In this document: positions 39,719-48,496 of the stretch, piece by piece
Position numbering within the stretch: the first letter of the stretch is position 1
Layout: every line of letters begins with the position of its first letter
NCBI RefSeq assembly: GCF_000308675.1
Contig: NZ_BAGE01000034.1
Coordinates: 1-64,000 of the forward strand
Reading direction: 5' to 3'
DNA: 64,000 nt
Source: Nocardia paucivorans NBRC 100373
GTDB lineage: Bacteria > Actinomycetota > Actinomycetes > Mycobacteriales > Mycobacteriaceae
Program-made: the position numbers and the translations under genes
Notes under the pieces: model-generated
The model's input: the letters and a program-made list of their open reading frames with translations, nothing else
What the model was told of the DNA's origin: nothing
The model's database searches: none

Positions 39719-39990
39719 TAGAATCAAACATGGAAATCGGCATTGATCCGGCTATCACCGGGGAGCCTTCGGAAGAACGGCGACGCGCCGGGGTGGTCGG
39801 CGACCGTGGCGCACAGCTCAGTAGAACCGAACGGGTGAGCCCGTCACAGCTCGTAACGAGAGGTTCCGTACCCGTACGCGGGTGGTGGGACAAACGGGGT
39901 GGTACCGCGGTTCCGACGCACCGAGCGTCGGTGATCGTCCCCGTGCCGCATTCGAACCGCGCTTGTAGCGCTCGGCACGAGGAGACCTAT
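39719..39990 (+). promoter_or_regulatory. Translational T-box leader controlling ileS
   Basis: A TAGAAT -10 box (39719-39724) precedes an untranslated leader. An ultrashort stem I, CCGG-ctatca-CCGG at 39748-39761, presents the isoleucine specifier ATC (39754-39756) in its terminal loop, followed by GGAGCCTTCGGAAGAAC typical of stem II. The T-box proper, TGGTACCGCGG, is at 39900-39910. A sequestor hairpin pairs 39938-39948 with 39973-39983 (one mismatch), burying the ileS SD (GAGGAGA). Uncharged tRNA-Ile should pair with the T-box and free the SD. Confidence 0.93.
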
Positions 39991-39995
39991 CCGCG

Positions 39996-42900
39996 ATGGC
40001 GGACGAGACTTCCAGAAGCAACGCATACCCCCGCGTCGACCTCGGCGGCGGTTCCGGTGCGTCCTTCCCCGATCTGGAACGGGCCGTACTCGACGCCTGG
40101 GCGGCCGACGACACCTTCCGAGCGAGTATCGAGCAACGGTCCGGCGCGGGCGACGCGACGGACGGGAGTGCTTCGGCCGGGACGGGGGGGGAGTTCGTGT
40201 TCTACGACGGCCCCCCGTTTGCCAACGGTCTGCCACATTACGGACATTTGCTCACCGGATATGTCAAGGACGTTATCCCGCGTTTTCAGACAATGCTCGG
40301 AAAGCGCGTCGATCGGCGTTTCGGTTGGGACTGTCACGGGCTGCCCGCGGAAATCGAAGCCGAAAAACAGCTGGGTATCACGGACAAATCACAGATCGAT
40401 TCGATGGGGCTCGCGGAATTCAATGCCGCGTGTAAAACATCGGTGCTTCGCTATACCGATGAATGGCGTGAATATGTCACCCGCCAGGCCCGCTGGGTGG
40501 ACTTCGACAACGACTACAAGACGCTCGATCTCGACTTCATGGAGTCGGTCATGTGGGCGTTCAAGTCGCTTTACGACAAGGGGCTGATCTATCAGGGTTT
40601 CCGGGTGCTGCCCTACAGCTGGTACGAGCAGACCCCGCTGTCGAATCAGGAGACCCGGCTCGACGACGCCTACAAGATGCGTCAGGACCCGGCGGTCACC
40701 GTGGACATGGTGTTGCGGGTGCCTGCCGATCATCCGCTCCACGAGCTGGATGGCGCCAATGCCCTCATCTGGACCACCACACCGTGGACGCTGCCGTCCA
40801 ACCTGGCCGTCGCGGTGCACCCCGAGGTGCGGTACGCGCACCTGCGCGGGACCGACGGCAAACGGTATGTGTTGGCCGTCGAACGGGTGGCCCACTACGC
40901 CCGGGAACTCGGCGAGGAACCGGAGACGCTCGGTGAGTTCGCCGGCGCCGAGCTGGTGGGCCTGGCCTACACTCCGCCGTTCGACTTCTTCCTCGGCCGC
41001 CCCAACGCGCACCGGGTGTTGTCCGCCGACTACGTCACCACCGAATCCGGTACCGGTGTCGTGCATCTGGCGCCGGCGTTCGGTGAAGAGGACATGGACG
41101 TCTGCCAGGCCAACGGTATCGAGCTGGTGCAGCCACTCGATCCGGGTGGCCGGTTCACCGCCATGGTGCCCCCCTACGAGGGTCTGATGGTGTTCGACGC
41201 CAATCCGGTGATCATCAAGGACCTCAAGGCCGCGGGCAAACTGCTCCGGCACGAGACCATCGAACACTCCTATCCGCACAGCTGGCGTTCCGGACAGCCG
41301 CTCATCTACATGGCGGTGCCGTCCTGGTTCGTCGCGGTCACCGCGTTTCGCGAGCGGATGGTGGAGCTGAACAAACAGATCAACTGGGTACCCGAACACA
41401 TCCGCGACGGCCAATTCGGCAAATGGCTGGAAGGCGCGCGGGACTGGAACATCAGCCGTAACCGGTATTGGGGCAGTCCGATCCCGGTGTGGGTTTCCGA
41501 CGATCCGGCCTATCCGCGGGTCGATGTCTACGGTTCCCTGGACGAGCTGGAACGCGATTTCGGGGTGCGACCCACCGATCTACACCGACCCATGATCGAC
41601 GAGCTCACCCGGCCCAATCCGGACGATCCCACCGGGCGCTCGACCATGCGTCGCGTACCGGAGGTTCTGGACTGCTGGTTCGAATCCGGGTCCATGCCGT
41701 TCGCGCAGGTGCACTACCCGTTCGAGAACAAGGACTGGTTCGATTCGCACTTCCCGGGCGATTTCATCGTCGAATACAACGGGCAGACCCGCGGCTGGTT
41801 CTACACCCTGCACGTCCTGGCCACCGCCCTGTTCGACAGCCCGGCGTTCGAGAACGTGGTCGCGCACGGCATCGTGCTCGGCGACGACGGGCTGAAGATG
41901 AGCAAGTCCAAGCGCAACTACCCGGATGTGAACGAGGTGTTCGACCGGGACGGCTCCGATGCCATGCGGTGGTTCCTGATGAGTTCGCCGGTCCTGCGGG
42001 GTGGCAACCTCATCGTCACCGAACGCGGTATCCGTGAGGGAATGGGCCATGCGCTGCGCCCGTTGTGGAACACCTGGACCTTCCTTCAGCTCTACGCCTC
42101 GGAACCGGGGCGGTGGCGTACGGATTCGCCGCATGTGCTCGACCGCTACATTCTGGCCAAACTGGCGCAGACGCGGGATGTCATCACCGAGGCGCTGCAA
42201 ACCTACGACATCGCCGCCGCCTGTGAGGAACTGCGGACCTTCGCCGACGCGTTGACCAACTGGTATGTGCGTCGGTCACGGGCGCGGTTCTGGGCCGAGG
42301 ACCGCGATGCCGTGGACACCCTGCATACCGTGCTGGAGGTGGCCACCCGGCTGGCCGCTCCGCTGCTGCCGCTGATCACGGAGGTCATCTGGCGTGGTCT
42401 GACCGGTGGTCGCTCGGTCCACCTGACCGACTGGCCCGGCGCCGACGATCTGCCCCACGACGCCGAACTGGTCGAGGCCATGGACGAGGTCCGTACGGTG
42501 TGCTCGACGGTGCTGAGCCTGCGCAAGGCGCAGCAACTGCGGGTGCGATTGCCGCTGGCGGAGGTCACCATCGCCGCCCCGGACGCCGAGCGGTTGCGTC
42601 CCTACACCGACATCATCGCCGACGAGGTGAATGTCAAGAGGGTCGATCTGACCACCGATGTGGCCGCGCACGGCCGGTTCGAGCTGGTGGTGAACGCCCG
42701 GGCGGCCGGCCCACGACTCGGCAAGGATGTGCAGCGGGTGATCAAGTCCGTCAAGGCGGGCGAGTGGACCGAGAACGCCGACGGGGTGGTGAGCGCTGCC
42801 GGAATCGAGCTGCTGCCCGAGGAATACACCCGGCGACTGGTGGCGGCCGAACCGGAGTCCACGGCGGCGTTGCCCGGTAATACCGGTCTGGTGGTGCTGG

Positions 42901-43172
42901 ACTCGGTGGTCACCGAGGAACTGGAGGCCGAGGGCTGGGCGCGCGATGTGATTCGCGATCTGCAGGAGACGCGTAAGTCACTGGGGCTGGACGTCTCGGA
43001 CCGGATTCGGCTGGTGCTGTCGGTGCCCGAGGACCGACGCGCCTGGGCCGAGAACCACCGTGAGCTGATCGCCGGCGAGGTCTTGGCCGTCGAGTTGGAA
43101 TTCGGTGAGACGGGGGAGGACTCGGCGCAGATCACCGGCGGGGTGCGCGCCCGGATCACCAAGGTGGGCTGA
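39996..43172 (+). CDS. ileS: Isoleucyl-tRNA synthetase
   Basis: A class I synthetase of 1058 residues. The HIGH-type motif is HYGH in [24 protein letters not shown] appears in [13 protein letters not shown]. The editing domain lies between ([30 protein letters not shown]). An insertion-rich anticodon-binding C-terminal part follows, of the eukaryote-like long IleRS class found in actinobacteria, which tends to resist mupirocin. The first 65 residues include a low-complexity Gly/Ser stretch ([18 protein letters not shown]) that is probably a local expansion. Translation is under the T-box leader, and a strong terminator follows. Confidence 0.97.
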   Translation: MADETSRSNAYPRVDLGGGSGASFPDLERAVLDAWAADDTFRASIEQRSGAGDATDGSASAGTGGEFVFYDGPPFANGLPHYGHLLTGYVKDVIPRFQTMLGKRVDRRFGWDCHGLPAEIEAEKQLGITDKSQIDSMGLAEFNAACKTSVLRYTDEWREYVTRQARWVDFDNDYKTLDLDFMESVMWAFKSLYDKGLIYQGFRVLPYSWYEQTPLSNQETRLDDAYKMRQDPAVTVDMVLRVPADHPLHELDGANALIWTTTPWTLPSNLAVAVHPEVRYAHLRGTDGKRYVLAVERVAHYARELGEEPETLGEFAGAELVGLAYTPPFDFFLGRPNAHRVLSADYVTTESGTGVVHLAPAFGEEDMDVCQANGIELVQPLDPGGRFTAMVPPYEGLMVFDANPVIIKDLKAAGKLLRHETIEHSYPHSWRSGQPLIYMAVPSWFVAVTAFRERMVELNKQINWVPEHIRDGQFGKWLEGARDWNISRNRYWGSPIPVWVSDDPAYPRVDVYGSLDELERDFGVRPTDLHRPMIDELTRPNPDDPTGRSTMRRVPEVLDCWFESGSMPFAQVHYPFENKDWFDSHFPGDFIVEYNGQTRGWFYTLHVLATALFDSPAFENVVAHGIVLGDDGLKMSKSKRNYPDVNEVFDRDGSDAMRWFLMSSPVLRGGNLIVTERGIREGMGHALRPLWNTWTFLQLYASEPGRWRTDSPHVLDRYILAKLAQTRDVITEALQTYDIAAACEELRTFADALTNWYVRRSRARFWAEDRDAVDTLHTVLEVATRLAAPLLPLITEVIWRGLTGGRSVHLTDWPGADDLPHDAELVEAMDEVRTVCSTVLSLRKAQQLRVRLPLAEVTIAAPDAERLRPYTDIIADEVNVKRVDLTTDVAAHGRFELVVNARAAGPRLGKDVQRVIKSVKAGEWTENADGVVSAAGIELLPEEYTRRLVAAEPESTAALPGNTGLVVLDSVVTEELEAEGWARDVIRDLQETRKSLGLDVSDRIRLVLSVPEDRRAWAENHRELIAGEVLAVELEFGETGEDSAQITGGVRARITKVG

Positions 43173-43179
43173 GACCGGA

Positions 43180-43214
43180 TCGGCCGGCCCCGGTCGCGCA
43201 CCGGGGCCGGCCGA
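43180..43214 (+). terminator. Terminator after ileS
   Basis: A perfect 15-bp G/C-rich stem (43180-43194 with 43200-43214) around a 5-nt loop begins 8 bp after the ileS stop. Confidence 0.85.
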
Positions 43215-43260
43215 GCTGCGATGCGCGTTCGTGACCCGACCGCCGCGTGTCGTTGTCCAC

Positions 43261-43266
43261 TAGGGT
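43261..43266 (+). promoter_or_regulatory. Leaderless-type -10 box before the membrane protein at 43275
   Basis: TAGGGT lies 8 nt before the ATG and no SD is present. Confidence 0.45.
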
Positions 43267-43274
43267 GGGATTCC

Positions 43275-44243
43275 ATGGTTTCGGATGATCCCCACGAATG
43301 GTGGAAGTCGACATCGGAGGGGCAGGGGAGGGAATCCTCATCGGGGCAATGGCAACAGGCTCAGGGCGCACCCCCGACAGTGCATTGGGACGCGACCGCG
43401 GGGCGGGTTCCGCAGCCGGGTATGCCGGGGCAGCCCGTTCCGGGGCAGACCGGCCCGTACGGTCCGACGCCCGCCGGTCCGTACGAGATACCGCCGTTGG
43501 GTGCGACCGGGGGATGGGGCGGGCCGCCCGCCCGGAACTCCAACGGTCCCCTGATCGCGGTGCTGGTGGTCGTGGTGGTGTTGGCCCTGGCCGGTGTGGT
43601 GGGGTTGGTGGTGCTGCGCGGTTCGGATTCGGAGGAGAACACCACGGCCACCGGTACGACCACGGCCACCGCTTCGACGACCCGATCCACCAGCCGCACC
43701 ACCTCGGCGGCGCCGACGAGCGCCCTGTCCGGGGATGAGCCGCAGTTGCGCACCGTGCCATCGGTGGTGGTGCTCGGTCCCATCTGGGGCGACGGCGAAG
43801 ACACCTACACCATGGCGTTCAAGGGGTGGCCCTTCGCCTTTCGGACCGCGCGCAGCTGGGGATGTTTGAAGGGGTCGATCGACGCGATACCCGATGCGCA
43901 GGCCTGGCGGTGTGTCGACGAGTCCAACAGGAATGCCGGACAGCGTGTCGACATCATTCTGCGGAAGTGCCCCACTACCTGTGATGCGGATACGCAGCGC
44001 CGGTACAACGCGGACTGGTTGAAGGAGAATGCCGACCGGGCCACTCGATTCGACGATCGCACCGTCTACGTGGTGGAGCAGTCCAACGAACGTGGGCGTT
44101 ACAGCGTGGATCTCAGCCGTTATTTCGCCGATCCGTCCGGGGGTGAATTGGTCTGGCAGGTCGGTGTGTATGCCGAATCGCCGCCGGCGACAAAGGAAGT
44201 CGTCTTGAAAGCGGTCAACGATATCGTCACCCAAACACAGTGA
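43275..44243 (+). CDS. Membrane-anchored protein with Pro-rich N-terminus and exported Cys-containing domain
   Basis: A 322-residue protein of unrecognised family. A cytoplasmic Pro/Gly/Gln-rich N-terminus (1-90, with repeated PGQPVPGQ/GPYGPTPAGPY) precedes one membrane helix (about 93-113) and a Thr/Ser-rich stalk (TTATGTTTATASTTRSTSRTTS). The exported domain starts at about 155, with Trp-rich WGDGEDTYTMAFKGWPF and four cysteines (GCLKG, WRCVD, RKCPTTCD) that could form two disulfides. This layout is common among nocardial and mycobacterial surface proteins. Apparent leaderless start; stand-alone gene. Confidence 0.8.
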   Translation: MVSDDPHEWWKSTSEGQGRESSSGQWQQAQGAPPTVHWDATAGRVPQPGMPGQPVPGQTGPYGPTPAGPYEIPPLGATGGWGGPPARNSNGPLIAVLVVVVVLALAGVVGLVVLRGSDSEENTTATGTTTATASTTRSTSRTTSAAPTSALSGDEPQLRTVPSVVVLGPIWGDGEDTYTMAFKGWPFAFRTARSWGCLKGSIDAIPDAQAWRCVDESNRNAGQRVDIILRKCPTTCDADTQRRYNADWLKENADRATRFDDRTVYVVEQSNERGRYSVDLSRYFADPSGGELVWQVGVYAESPPATKEVVLKAVNDIVTQTQ

Positions 44244-44292
44244 GCCGAGGTCACGCGTGGGGTTCGGGGCGTTCGAGTAACGCTCGATTGCG

Positions 44293-44308
44293 TGTGATGT
44301 AGATCACA
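44293..44308. promoter_or_regulatory. Perfect CRP/GlxR-type binding site upstream of the NlpC/P60 gene
   Basis: TGTGATGTAGATCACA matches TGTGA-N6-TCACA exactly. It lies 275 bp before the NlpC/P60 start in a 339-bp intergenic region. Actinobacterial CRP (Rv3676/GlxR family) recognises this palindrome; which promoter it acts on is not clear. Confidence 0.75.
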
Positions 44309-44450
44309 TTCCAGCGGATTATCGAAATCTCGGGTTTCGTCCGAATCGCGCGGGACAATCGTTTCGGCCGCCGTCCCACGCCGAATGCGCCGGTGGCGCG
44401 ACAGGCGTCGACAGCGGTGATCTTTGCGGTCTGTTCTACCTGTAATGCGT

Positions 44451-44518
44451 TGTGTCGAGGGCTGATACGCCTCGACACACGTCGCTGTGGTCTGCGGTCC
44501 CCCTCGTCGCCGAGGGGG
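44451..44518 (+). other. Two strong hairpins in the NlpC/P60 leader
   Basis: TGTGTCGAGG (44451-44460) pairs perfectly with CCTCGACACA (44470-44479). CCCCCTCG (44499-44506) pairs with CGAGGGGG (44511-44518) around a 4-nt loop. They lie 65-130 nt before the start codon, after a CTACCTGTAAT -10-like stretch. The leader is probably structured; c-di-AMP riboswitch consensus blocks were not found. Confidence 0.5.
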
Positions 44519-44582
44519 TGCCGCCTCTGCCGTGGGCCCCGTCGTACGGCGGCCCGCCTCCAGACGACAGAAGGGTGGGCAC

Positions 44583-45092
44583 GTGATCGAAATCCAACTC
44601 CGTCGAGGTGTTCTCGGAATCGCTCTTGTCGCCTGCGCCGCAGGCGTTCTCGCGCCGACCGCGGGAGCCGATACCGGCAGCGGAAGCGGGTCGGCCGCCA
44701 TCGCTTCGGGCAGCGCCAGTGTCACCGCCGGGCTGCCGATTTCGAGTCCCAACGGGCTGGGAGCGCTCACTGCGGCCCTGACCCAGCTCGGTAAACCGTA
44801 CGAATGGGGTGGGGAGGGTCCATACGCCTGGGATTGCTCGGGCCTGGTCCAGTGGGCATTCCGACAGGTCGGTGTCCAGCTGCCGAGGACCACCTGGGAA
44901 CAGGCCCGAGTGGGCGCCGCGGTGCCGCGATACGCGCTGTCCCCCGGGGATGTGGTCATCCTCAACCCGGACGCTTCGCATGTCGGGATCTACGCCGGGT
45001 ACGGGCAGGTGTTCAACGCCTACGGCAGGGGGGTGCCGGTGGGTTTCACGCCGCTGAACAAGTTCGTCATCAAGACCATCCGCCGATTCTGA
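44583..45092 (+). CDS. Secreted NlpC/P60 peptidoglycan endopeptidase
   Basis: A 169-residue exported hydrolase. The signal peptide (1-29) is hydrophobic and ends APTAGA-D. After a Ser/Gly/Ala spacer, the NlpC/P60 domain starts at about 59 (GALTAALTQLGKPYEWGGEGPYAWDCSGLVQWAF, split across the fold), with catalytic Cys85 in WDCSGL and His133 in ASHVGIYAG; N145 in VFNAYG is a likely third position. Family members cut D-Glu-mDAP bonds in stem peptides. It lacks the coiled-coil or SH3 parts of larger Rip proteins. GTG 44583 follows AGAAGGGTGGG. Confidence 0.9.
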   Translation: MIEIQLRRGVLGIALVACAAGVLAPTAGADTGSGSGSAAIASGSASVTAGLPISSPNGLGALTAALTQLGKPYEWGGEGPYAWDCSGLVQWAFRQVGVQLPRTTWEQARVGAAVPRYALSPGDVVILNPDASHVGIYAGYGQVFNAYGRGVPVGFTPLNKFVIKTIRRF

Positions 45093-45114
45093 GCGGGCCG
45101 CCGCGGGCCGGCCG

Positions 45115-45990
45115 TCAGTCGACGAGCCGGCGCAGCAGCGGTCCGTAGTCCGGGTGCGCCAGCGCGGAGGCGAACTGCGCCACCAGGTAGTCGGCCGGGT
45201 TACCGGTGTCGTACCAGCGACCCTGGATGACCTGGCCGTACACGGCGTGCTCGGCAGCGTAGGCATTGATGGCGTCGGTCAGGTACACCTCGCCGGTGCG
45301 GTGGGTGTACCAGCGCTCGGTCTGCGCCCGCAGTTCCTCGATGATGCCGGGCGTGACCACATAACCACCGATGGCGGCGTAGGCCGAGGGCGCATCCTCC
45401 GGTTTCGGCTTCTCCATGATGCCGGAGATGCGCAACAGCCCGTCGTCGAGATCCTCCCGCACCTTCGGCACGCCGTAGCGCTGAGAATCCTTGGGGTCCA
45501 TCGGCATAAGGGCCAACACCGGGCAGCCGGTGGCCTCGTAGGCGCGGATGAGCTGTTGGGCTCGCGGGATCTCGGCGACGAACACGTCGTCGGGCCACAA
45601 CACCAGCATCGGCTCGTCACCGAGGGCGCGCGCGGCATTGAGCACCGGTGTGCCGTTGCCGTAGGGGCCGTGCTGGTCCAGGTAGGTGATGTGTCCGAGC
45701 CGGGACAGCTCCCCCACCTCTTCCACCGCGTCCGCGTAGGCGGTCTTCCCGTCCGCGCGCAACTGGGCGACCAATGTCGGGTTGGGCCGGAAATGGTCCT
45801 GAATCAGCGATTTTCCACCACTGACGACGATGGTGATATCGGTGATCCCCGACGCCACCAGTTCACGTACGGTGTGCTCGATCACCGGCTTGTCGCCGAC
45901 CGGCAGCATTTCCTTCGGGATCGCCTTGGTCAGTGGCAGCAGGCGAGAGCCGATACCGGCGGCTGGGATAACGGCCTTGCGGATCATCAT
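45115..45990 (-). CDS. galU: UTP--glucose-1-phosphate uridylyltransferase
   Basis: A 291-residue nucleotidyltransferase forming UDP-glucose for glycolipid and polysaccharide synthesis. The N-terminus [40 protein letters not shown], seen across several blocks, carries the GAG-x-G-x-R-like loop and the Lys-rich K-E-M-L-P motif. [34 protein letters not shown] and [16 protein letters not shown] complete the GalU pattern. Two adjacent ATGs (45990 and 45987) follow GAAGG; the first is used. It is convergent with the NlpC/P60 gene, 22 bp apart. Confidence 0.93.
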   Translation of the reverse strand: MMIRKAVIPAAGIGSRLLPLTKAIPKEMLPVGDKPVIEHTVRELVASGITDITIVVSGGKSLIQDHFRPNPTLVAQLRADGKTAYADAVEEVGELSRLGHITYLDQHGPYGNGTPVLNAARALGDEPMLVLWPDDVFVAEIPRAQQLIRAYEATGCPVLALMPMDPKDSQRYGVPKVREDLDDGLLRISGIMEKPKPEDAPSAYAAIGGYVVTPGIIEELRAQTERWYTHRTGEVYLTDAINAYAAEHAVYGQVIQGRWYDTGNPADYLVAQFASALAHPDYGPLLRRLVD

Positions 45991-46337
45991 CCTTCGATCA
46001 TCACATATCGTTCGGCTCGGGAAACCCGGCCCGGGTCGGGCGTGGCGGTGGACGCCGTGTTCTCGCGCCGTTTCCGCACCGGTGGCGGTGTGGCTCGGGG
46101 ATCGGGGCGCGCGGCGGAACATTCGGGTCGGTATGCCGACTCCGGGCCCCGGACCGGCGAAATGTGTCGGGGGGTGGGCGTAGATTGGCCCCGATCGCCG
46201 TGGTGGCCTTCGGAGGAGGTAGGTGTGGGACGCGACTCTCGCCGGCCCGGCCGCGGGGCCGCTCGTACCATTGTGCGCGAGCGTCCCATTGTGCGCGAGC
46301 GTCGAGGAATCGTCGGGAAAGCAGCGCGGAGCCGATT
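45991..46337. other. Divergent spacer between galU and dinB
   Basis: About 350 bp with no convincing gene. It carries an exact 18-bp tandem duplication (46268-46303). Frames remain open through it because of high GC, but dinB homology begins only after it. No promoter could be placed confidently. Confidence 0.5.
46268..46303 (+). repeat. 18-bp exact tandem duplication upstream of dinB
   Basis: ccattgtgcgcgagcgtc occurs twice head to tail. Being a multiple of three, it keeps any overlapping frame. Confidence 0.85.
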
Positions 46338-47726
46338 GTGACGCGGGCGAGTGCCCCGGTGGGCGCCGGGGAGCGTCCCGGAGGCTCGGACGGGGAGACC
46401 TCCCGTCGCTGGGTGTTGCACATCGATATGGACGCGTTCTTCGCCTCCTGCGAGCAATTGACCCGCCCCACATTGCGCGGCCGGCCGGTACTGGTCGGCG
46501 GGACGGGCGCCCGGGGCGTGGTGGCGGGGGCCAGCTACGAGGCCCGGGTTTTCGGCGCGCGGTCGGCCATGCCGATGCACCAGGCGCGGCGACTGGTCGG
46601 GGTGACGGCGGTGGTGGTGCCGCCGCGGGGTGCGCTGTATTCCGCGCTCAGCGGTCGGGTTTTCGACACATTGCGGGCCCGTATACCGGTTCTGGAGACA
46701 CTGTCGTACGACGAGGCGTTCGGCGAGCCCGCGGAAATGGCGGGGGCGAGTGTGGCCGAGGTGCGCCGATTCTGCACCGAATTGCGCGCCGCCGTGCGGG
46801 ACCGCACCGGGTTGGTGGCCTCGGTGGGGGTGGGCAGCGGAAAACAGCTCGCCAAGATCGCGTCCGGTCTGGCCAAACCCGACGGGATCCGGGTGATCGC
46901 GCCGAGCGAGCAACAGGATCTGTTGGCCGCGCTTCCGGTGCGCAAACTGTGGGGTATCGGTCCGGTGGCCGAGCATCGGCTGCGCTCACTCGGGATCGAG
47001 ACGGTCGGTGCGTTCGCGGCGCTGCCCGAGATGGAGGCGGTCTCCATCCTCGGCAGCAGCGTCGGCGCCACCCTGCACCGGCTGGCCCGCGGAATCGACG
47101 ACCGACCGGTCACCGAACGCGCCGAGGCCAAACAGATCAGCGCCGAAACCACCTATGAACACGACATTGTCTCCATGCAACAGCTGCGTCCGGCGATCGC
47201 GGAAATGGCCGCCGCCGCGCACCGGCGGCTCGCCCGCGACGGCCGGGCCGCCCGAACCGTGGTACTCAAACTGAAACGTTCCGATATGAGCATCGTGACC
47301 CGCTCCACCACCCTGCCGTACGCCACCGAGGACCTGGCGACGCTCACCGCCGCCGCCCAGCGGTCCGCCGTCGACCCGCTGGAGCTGGGCCCCATCCGGT
47401 TGGTCGGCGTCGGCTACGCCGGGCTGTCGACGGTACGGCAGGAATCGCTGTTCCCCCTTTTCGCGGAGGGGAGTGCCGAGATCGCGGAGGGCGTCGACAG
47501 CGGGCCGGTTCCCGATCGCGTGTCCGAGCCGGCCGTCGGCCCCCGGTGGCGGGCGGGGATGGATGTCCGGCACGCGGAGTTCGGACACGGGTGGGTGCAG
47601 GGCGCGGGATACGGAGTTGTGACCGTCAGGTTCGAGACCCGCTCGACAGGTCCCGGTTCGGCGCGTACGTTCGCTGCCGACGACACCAAGCTGAGCCCGG
47701 CGGATCCGCTCGACAGTCTGTCTTGA
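46338..47726 (+). CDS. dinB: Y-family DNA polymerase IV, DinX type
   Basis: A 462-residue translesion polymerase matching M. tuberculosis DinX (Rv1537) over its length. The first catalytic site is [17 protein letters not shown]; the second is [10 protein letters not shown], where the DE pair is kept but the usual S-[IV]-D-E-A-[YF]-L-D context is changed. [36 protein letters not shown] (helix-hairpin-helix) and the little-finger domain follow. QESLFPLF near 390 is a beta-clamp-binding peptide. The C-terminal [24 protein letters not shown] is particular to the DinX group. GTG 46338 has GGAG upstream. Confidence 0.92.
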   Translation: MTRASAPVGAGERPGGSDGETSRRWVLHIDMDAFFASCEQLTRPTLRGRPVLVGGTGARGVVAGASYEARVFGARSAMPMHQARRLVGVTAVVVPPRGALYSALSGRVFDTLRARIPVLETLSYDEAFGEPAEMAGASVAEVRRFCTELRAAVRDRTGLVASVGVGSGKQLAKIASGLAKPDGIRVIAPSEQQDLLAALPVRKLWGIGPVAEHRLRSLGIETVGAFAALPEMEAVSILGSSVGATLHRLARGIDDRPVTERAEAKQISAETTYEHDIVSMQQLRPAIAEMAAAAHRRLARDGRAARTVVLKLKRSDMSIVTRSTTLPYATEDLATLTAAAQRSAVDPLELGPIRLVGVGYAGLSTVRQESLFPLFAEGSAEIAEGVDSGPVPDRVSEPAVGPRWRAGMDVRHAEFGHGWVQGAGYGVVTVRFETRSTGPGSARTFAADDTKLSPADPLDSLS

Positions 47727-47825
47727 CGGTTCGGCGGGTAGTTTGGTGATCCGTGCAGCGTCGCCGGTTCCGGTGGGGCTGCCGACAGTGCACGACACCG
47801 AACCCCGAACGCAAAGGACGAGCAG

Positions 47826-48335
47826 TTGAAGCTTCGCAGAACCGGACGTATCGCGATCGCCGGCCTGGCCGCCGCGGCCATGCTGACCTTGAGCGCGTGT
47901 GGTAGCGATGACTCGAACTCGGACACCAAGGCCAAGTCGACCACGACGCAGCAGACGACCACCGGGGCCGCCGAGGCCGACCTGCCGCCGGTCCCCACGG
48001 CCGACGATCTGAACGCTCAGCTGCAGCGCGCGCTCGACCCGGGTGTGCCGAACGAAGAGAAATTGGGCATGGTGCAGGGCGCCGAGGCCGACCCGAACCT
48101 GCCGGGCACCCTGGCGCAGGCCTACCAGAACTCCGGCGCCACCATCAAGGTCACCGAGGTGAGCTCCTTCGGTGACACCCTCAACGCCAAGGCCGAGTTC
48201 ACATTGGGCGACCAGGTGAACATGGTCGACGTGCCGTTCGTCGCCGAGAACGGCGAATGGAAGGTCGAGAAGACCTGGGCCTGCAATATGCTCGCCACCG
48301 CGCAGTTGCAGTCGCCCGCCTGCCCGGCGGCCTGA
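47826..48335 (+). CDS. MTB12-like low-molecular-weight antigen lipoprotein
   Basis: A 169-residue lipoprotein starting with TTG (SD AAAGGACGA). The signal peptide ends in lipobox LSAC, Cys25. A Ser/Thr-rich spacer leads to a C-terminal domain (LPPVPTADDLNAQLQRALDP through GDQVNMVDVPFVAENGEWKVEKTWAC) resembling the mycobacterial MTB12/CFP2 family, whose function is unknown. The two late cysteines (ACNML and SPACPAA) could pair. It stands alone and ends at a strong terminator. Confidence 0.85.
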   Translation: MKLRRTGRIAIAGLAAAAMLTLSACGSDDSNSDTKAKSTTTQQTTTGAAEADLPPVPTADDLNAQLQRALDPGVPNEEKLGMVQGAEADPNLPGTLAQAYQNSGATIKVTEVSSFGDTLNAKAEFTLGDQVNMVDVPFVAENGEWKVEKTWACNMLATAQLQSPACPAA

Positions 48336-48350
48336 CCGAGCCACACGAGA

Positions 48351-48382
48351 GACCGGCCGATGCCTCGCGGCGTCGGCCGGTC
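48351..48382 (+). terminator. Terminator after the MTB12-like lipoprotein
   Basis: GACCGGCCGA (48351-48360) pairs with TCGGCCGGTC (48373-48382), and four inner pairs extend the stem to 14 bp around a tcgc tetraloop. The following TTCG is the start of a tandem-repeat array. Confidence 0.85.
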
Positions 48383-48433
48383 TTCGTCTGCGGAGGATGT
48401 TCGTCTGCGGAGGATGTTCGTCTGCGGAGGATG
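48383..48433 (+). repeat. Three exact 17-bp tandem repeats abutting a terminator
   Basis: TTCGTCTGCGGAGGATG occurs three times without interruption, starting on the base after the terminator stem and ending 60 bp before the ctpE start. Each copy contains GGAGGATG, an SD-plus-ATG look-alike, but no frame follows. Confidence 0.9.
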
Positions 48434-48483
48434 TTCCTTCGAGCCGGTGCTCCGGTGGGGCGGTGATACGCGTGGGTCTCGCC

Positions 48484-48489
48484 TAGGCT
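48484..48489 (+). promoter_or_regulatory. Leaderless-type -10 box for the P-type ATPase
   Basis: TAGGCT stands 7 nt before the ATG, with no SD between. Confidence 0.55.
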
Positions 48490-48496
48490 TGCCGCT

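Noticed and set aside
44244..44582. c-di-AMP (ydaO-yuaA) riboswitch before the NlpC/P60 gene
   Set aside because: The location fits precedent, but the conserved sequence blocks I know from that class were not found by eye. It is kept only as an unidentified structured leader.
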